A stretch of 64,000 nucleotides of DNA from a bacterium D16-51 (GTDB taxonomy: Bacteria; Bacillota; Clostridia; Lachnospirales; Lachnospiraceae), in assembly GCA_003612285.1 (NCBI GenBank), contig RAYE01000011.1:1-64000 (forward strand), in the 5' to 3' direction. Under the pieces are notes generated by a model. The model saw only the letters and a list, made by a program, of their open reading frames with translations, did not search any database and was not told the DNA's origin. Both the position numbers and the translations under genes were made by a program. Shown piece after piece: positions 60,032-64,000 of the stretch (within the stretch, counting starts at the first letter, position 1; each line of letters starts with the position of its first letter).

Positions 60032-61830
60032 TGGACAGGGAGAAAAAATATACTGTGCGGGAAATGCTGCAGTTTTTTCTGTCCAAAGTGTGGGAGAACA
60101 ACCGAAAGCTCCTGATCTTTTCATTGATCCAGATTCCGGTTTTGGTGCTCTCACCCTATATTAATCTTGTTATTCAGAAAATGATCATACGCGGGATCAC
60201 GCAGCAGTACATATTTTCGCGCTTTCTTCTGACCGTGGTCACAGGTTATGCGCTGATTCTGCTCATACAGGCATTATCAGAATGGCTTGAGGGACGGTCG
60301 GAATGGTATAACCGGGTACTTGTCAATACATTATTAAAATGTGTCGATGAAAAGACATTAAATACTGACTATAAGAATGTGGAGAGCGCAGAGGGGCAGC
60401 AAAAGCGGCAGAAGGCATTGAATTCCATCTATGACGGCGGGCAGCAGCTTATAAAGGTATCTGTTTCCTGCATGGTGAATCTGTGCGGTTTCATACTCTA
60501 TGGGATCACGATATTTTCATACCAGAAGGTGCTTTTCCTGATCACAGCAGCCACAGCGGCTGCAGGATACTTCTTCAATGACAGATTAAACAAATATGAG
60601 CAGAAGCAAAAGGACCGGATGGCAGATGAGGACAGAAAGATAAAATATTTAGAAAGGGAAGCTGCCGCTACGCGGGCGGGCAGGGAGATCCGTCTGTACC
60701 GCATGCAGAATTTATTATATGGGATCTATGACAAGACGATCTGCAGCAGACTTGCCTTAGAAAAAAATATCTGCAGAGGAAGATCTATCGCCGGCTCTTC
60801 CGTCCATGTGCTGTCTCTCATGAGAAATATTTTTTCATATGTTTTTTTAATCGTTATGGTACATAACGGCCAGATCAAGGTGGAGGATTTTCTGTTTTTG
60901 ACTGGTATGGTGACGGGATTATCGGTGTGGATCTCGAATTTTATGTCAGATTTATCAAAGCTGCACCGGTTTTTCATGTTCTTTTGCTGCTTTTTTGAAT
61001 ATCTGGATATGCCAGAAACAGAAGATGCAGCAGAAAGTCACTATATTTTAAATACAGCACCGTCTGTCCGGTTTGAGAATGTCAGCTTTTGCTATGACGG
61101 CTCCGCACACGAGGCGTTAAAAAATATCAATCTGACCATTCATCCGGGAGAAAAAATAGCCCTTGTGGGGCGCAACGGTTCCGGGAAAACTACGTTTGTA
61201 AAGCTGATTACAGGCTTATACAGGCCTACGCAGGGCAGGATTCTGGTAAACGGCGTCGATATTACAAAGTATGGCTCCAAAGAGTATTTTAAATATCCTG
61301 CCGCTGTCTTCCAGGATGTCCTCCTCCTGCCGGTAAGCATTGCGCAGAATGTATCTTCTGCGACGGAGAAAAAGACAGACGGGAACAAAGTGGCAGAGTG
61401 TCTGAAAAAAGTAGGCTTGTGGGAGCGGGTGGAGGCGCTGCCGGACGGGGCCGGCACTTCCATCAATACCCAGGTTAAAATGAATGCCACAGACCTGTCT
61501 GCCGGTGAACAGCAGCGATTGATGATAGCAAAATCCATATACAAAGACAGCAGTTTACTTGTCCTCGACGAACCGACGGCGGCGCTGGATCCGATATCTG
61601 AAAACAACATCTACCAGCAGTACAATGGGCTGAGTGCGGGAAAAACGTCCGTCTTTATTTCCCACCGCCTCGCCAGCACAAATTTCTGTGATAAAATTGT
61701 TTTATTGGATTCCGGAAAAATAGAAGAAGAGGGAAGCCACGATTCACTGATGAAAAAAGAGGGGCTGTATTATACAATGTATAAGGAACAGAGCAAATAT
61801 TACAGGAAGGGGTATGCCTGCAAAATATGA
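60031..61830 (+). CDS. ABC exporter half-transporter 1 (fused membrane and ATPase domains)
   Basis: A 599-residue half-exporter. Six membrane helices in ~20-320 precede an ATPase domain with Walker A GRNGSGKTT near 380, signature LSAGEQQRL near 490 and Walker B LLVLDEPTAALD near 510 with the catalytic Glu. The domain is of the peptide/lipid exporter type. Unlike most genes here it uses ATC for Ile and C/G-ending codons often, suggesting transfer. It overlaps the next gene by four bases; the two probably form a heterodimer. Confidence 0.88.
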   Translation: MDREKKYTVREMLQFFLSKVWENNRKLLIFSLIQIPVLVLSPYINLVIQKMIIRGITQQYIFSRFLLTVVTGYALILLIQALSEWLEGRSEWYNRVLVNTLLKCVDEKTLNTDYKNVESAEGQQKRQKALNSIYDGGQQLIKVSVSCMVNLCGFILYGITIFSYQKVLFLITAATAAAGYFFNDRLNKYEQKQKDRMADEDRKIKYLEREAAATRAGREIRLYRMQNLLYGIYDKTICSRLALEKNICRGRSIAGSSVHVLSLMRNIFSYVFLIVMVHNGQIKVEDFLFLTGMVTGLSVWISNFMSDLSKLHRFFMFFCCFFEYLDMPETEDAAESHYILNTAPSVRFENVSFCYDGSAHEALKNINLTIHPGEKIALVGRNGSGKTTFVKLITGLYRPTQGRILVNGVDITKYGSKEYFKYPAAVFQDVLLLPVSIAQNVSSATEKKTDGNKVAECLKKVGLWERVEALPDGAGTSINTQVKMNATDLSAGEQQRLMIAKSIYKDSSLLVLDEPTAALDPISENNIYQQYNGLSAGKTSVFISHRLASTNFCDKIVLLDSGKIEEEGSHDSLMKKEGLYYTMYKEQSKYYRKGYACKI

Positions 61831-63692
61831 GAGTGACTATTCAGACAATAAAGATGATACAGCGCCAGGTGCCGCGCTTGATACCTTTTACATTGGCATA
61901 TTCCGTATTTTTGGCGGTGCAGCCTTTCATTGTTGTTCAATTTATGGGATTAATCGTAAATGAGCTCTATGACAGGAAAGAGATGCGGGAAATTATCTTA
62001 ACTGCAGGAGTACTGGCACTTACTGCTTTTTTACTGGATTTAGCTGTTACGCTGCTTGCGAATAAAATAGATATCTGCACTGTGGAACTGACCTATAAGC
62101 AGGATCTGACGTTTGCAAAAAGTGCGATGGATATGGAGTATTCCAAACTGGAGAGCAGCGAGGTTCAGGTTCTGCTGGAAAATATCAGGCAGAGCAGATT
62201 TCAGAGAGGGGACAGCTGGGCAAAGCAGGCTGACATCATAAAAAAATTGTGCACCAGTGTTTTGACGATCATTGCGGCAGCAGTACAGATATTAAAAATA
62301 GTTTTTGATGCGGTAAATAATACGCAGGTGCATGTTGCCTATATGCCGCTTATTATACTCTTCCTGGCTGGCATTCTTGTGTGGGTCTCTATATTATCTG
62401 CCAAAAATGGGATGAGGCATGGCAAAAATATATTTTCGCGTTTTGGCGAGGTGGCGCCGATCAACCGTATTTTTGGTTTTTACCGGCAGGAGATATTTCC
62501 CAATTACAGATATGGGAAGGACATCAGAATTTATGAGGAGCAGGAGCTGATAAACCATGAATTTGATGAATCGAAAAATGCAGTGAGAGATTTTATGGAA
62601 AAGTTGGGTGACGAGGAGGCTGTGTTTCGGGTGAAAAACACGATACTGACCTCTTTCCTGCTTTTAGTGACCTACGTCTTTGTCGGAACCCTCGCCTATT
62701 ACAGGGTAATCGATATTGGTACGGTTGTCGTATTTGTGGGTGTTATCACTAAATTTCTTAACGGTATCAGTGGAAATATCCAGACAGTCACAGAGCTGAG
62801 TGAAAATAAAAAATTTCTTCAGCAGTATATTGACTTTATAGATTACAGCCGGAATCCTGGGGATGGGGATGTTGTGACAGGCTGCCAGAAGGAAGACGAC
62901 AGCCAAAACGACGCAGGCACTCTCATGCGGGATGTGCAAAATGGCGATTTTGAGATTGAATTCCATCACGTCTCTTATCAGTATCCCAATGCAGAAAAGT
63001 GGGCGCTGCACGATATTTCATTTAAGATAAAACGGGGCGAACATATTGCGATTGTGGGGGAGAATGGTTCAGGGAAAACAACCTGCATCCGCCTGCTGTG
63101 CCGCCTGTACCGTCCAACGAGCGGAACCATCATGATTAATGGGCTAGACATTCAAAAGATTAAATTTAGTGAATATATCCATTTCATCTCTGCCATCTTC
63201 CAGGATTTTGAATTATTTTCTATTAAATTAGTTCAAAATATAGCGGCCTCGGAGCAGGCGGATGTTGAGAAGGTTGACAGCGTGTTGGGCGATGTGGGCA
63301 TGCGGGCCCGCGTGAAAGCAATGCAAAACGGCATCCATACATATATGAACTATGACTTTGACGGCAGCGGAGTGGAACTGTCGGGCGGAGAGGCGCAGAA
63401 GATTGCGATCTCCAAAGCCCTGTACAAGGATTCGCCATTCTGCATCATGGATGAACCGACATCGGCGCTTGACCCGATGTCAGAAGCTGAGATATACAGC
63501 CAGTTTAACACGCTTCTGTCAGAAAAAACATTAGTTTTTATCTCGCACCGGCTTTCTAGCTGTATTTTTTGCGACCGGATCCTTGTATTCCAGAACGGTG
63601 AATTGAAAGCGGAGGGCGTACACGATGAGCTGCTGAAGAAATCAAAACAGTATCAAAAAATGTGGGAGGCGCAGGCAAAGAATTACAAGTAA
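61827..63692 (+). CDS. ABC exporter half-transporter 2
   Basis: A 621-residue half-exporter with six membrane helices in the first ~330 residues, a hydrophilic linker and an ATPase domain: Walker A GENGSGKTT near 410, signature LSGGEAQKI near 515, Walker B FCIMDEPTSALD near 535. Both ATP sites look complete, unlike heterodimers with one degenerate site. Codon use matches its partner. The cargo is unknown; no peptide precursor or modifying enzyme is seen between 59 and 64 kb. Confidence 0.88.
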   Translation: MRVTIQTIKMIQRQVPRLIPFTLAYSVFLAVQPFIVVQFMGLIVNELYDRKEMREIILTAGVLALTAFLLDLAVTLLANKIDICTVELTYKQDLTFAKSAMDMEYSKLESSEVQVLLENIRQSRFQRGDSWAKQADIIKKLCTSVLTIIAAAVQILKIVFDAVNNTQVHVAYMPLIILFLAGILVWVSILSAKNGMRHGKNIFSRFGEVAPINRIFGFYRQEIFPNYRYGKDIRIYEEQELINHEFDESKNAVRDFMEKLGDEEAVFRVKNTILTSFLLLVTYVFVGTLAYYRVIDIGTVVVFVGVITKFLNGISGNIQTVTELSENKKFLQQYIDFIDYSRNPGDGDVVTGCQKEDDSQNDAGTLMRDVQNGDFEIEFHHVSYQYPNAEKWALHDISFKIKRGEHIAIVGENGSGKTTCIRLLCRLYRPTSGTIMINGLDIQKIKFSEYIHFISAIFQDFELFSIKLVQNIAASEQADVEKVDSVLGDVGMRARVKAMQNGIHTYMNYDFDGSGVELSGGEAQKIAISKALYKDSPFCIMDEPTSALDPMSEAEIYSQFNTLLSEKTLVFISHRLSSCIFCDRILVFQNGELKAEGVHDELLKKSKQYQKMWEAQAKNYK

Positions 63693-63747
63693 GAGGGGGA
63701 TTGGAGAAATTTGTATTGCTGGGGTTGGCTTGGACATGGGGTATTTG

Positions 63748-64000
63748 ATGGTGATACCATTCTCCTTCCGTTATCCGAAACAGGAAAGCTACGCCGTACG
63801 GCATATTAACCTGAAAATAGATACCGGGGAAAAATTGGCAGTGATAGGAGAATTGGATTATGAATATTACCAGTCCCTGCTTGCTGTAGTTTTTCAGGAT
63901 TACAAATTATTTTCTTTTTCGATAAAAGAAAATCTGGATTTTGGAAAAGAATCCGATGATAAGACCATAGTGAATGAGCTTACCCAAGTTGGATTAAAAA
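63748..64000 (+). pseudogene. Third ABC exporter gene, lacking membrane and Walker A regions, cut by the window edge
   Basis: From ATG at 63748 the frame reads IPFSFRYPKQESYAVRHINL, then GEKLAVIGE joined directly to LDYEYYQSLLAVVFQDYKLF. In intact relatives about 33 residues, including the whole Walker A (GENGAGKTT), stand between these two parts. No membrane domain precedes it; only ~55 bases separate it from the previous gene. It is therefore a doubly deleted gene, still open to the window end. Confidence 0.7.

Noticed and set aside
1-64000. CRISPR arrays, rRNA and tRNA genes
   Set aside because: No regularly spaced repeats and no cloverleaf or rRNA-like segments were noticed on either strand by eye; a tRNAscan run would settle single tRNAs.

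Overview
The window looks like a chromosomal segment of an anaerobic Firmicute, most likely a gut Lachnospiraceae-type Clostridium (inference). The sequence supports this through AT-rich coding with strong purine-rich Shine-Dalgarno sites, sigma-A promoters of the TTGACA/TATAAT type, a yhbY-nadD-yqeK-rsfS block, LexA with a CGAAC-type SOS box, type I and type III glutamine synthetases, an ANTAR regulator, DUF4321 and DUF4846 proteins, an FMN-binding lipoprotein, single-chain PurL and a clostridial-type agr locus. I saw no rRNA, tRNA or CRISPR array.

Layout. 1-3.6 kb: start of an unknown gene leaving the window, an aconitase-family hydratase, DUF4321 and a small gene broken by a stop. 3.7-12 kb: two tandem LytR-CpsA-Psr wall-polymer ligases, a D,D-carboxypeptidase, yhbY-nadD-yqeK-rsfS, lexA, an HD hydrolase and holA. 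12-18.5 kb: glutamate synthase gltB-gltD behind a promoter-terminator leader. 18.5-23.6 kb: FMN lipoprotein, decayed fragments, an operon of an aberrant ketoacyl-ACP-synthase-III-like enzyme with a six-helix chemoreceptor, an unknown membrane protein and a truncated Rpn-type transposase. 23.8-30.3 kb: glnA, ANTAR protein, carA, carB. 30.4-34.9 kb: a three-gene cassette of small proteins, carbamate kinase, DUF4846 protein and a HEPN/nucleotidyltransferase pair. 34.9-37.2 kb: glnN with a leader terminator.

37.4-53.4 kb is accessory: a duplicated pair of XRE regulators followed by agrA-agrC, with convergent agrB-agrD encoding a predicted serine-lactone peptide; an XRE gene followed by an AbiL/RloAB-like ATPase-RloB pair bounded by 15-bp direct repeats; a MerR-controlled ABC-2 exporter; a second copy of that small XRE gene; a BlaI-like repressor; a leucine-rich-repeat surface protein; and an XRE/ABC locus damaged by an internal deletion. 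53.7-58.8 kb returns to core genes (membrane foldase-like protein, purL). 58.8-64 kb holds transposon debris and a VOC protein plus two ABC exporters of different codon use, with a third exporter gene that has lost its Walker A region.

Nitrogen assimilation links much of the window (gltBD, glnA, ANTAR, carAB, glnN, arcC, purL). Non-autonomous mobile elements are the other theme. A 164-bp family is present twice with 8-bp target duplications, and one 25-bp end lies before lexA. A second family with related termini occurs as 241-bp and 46-bp copies with perfect 8-bp duplications plus a one-ended copy. A 166-bp element has 24-bp inverted ends. No intact transposase for any of them is in the window.
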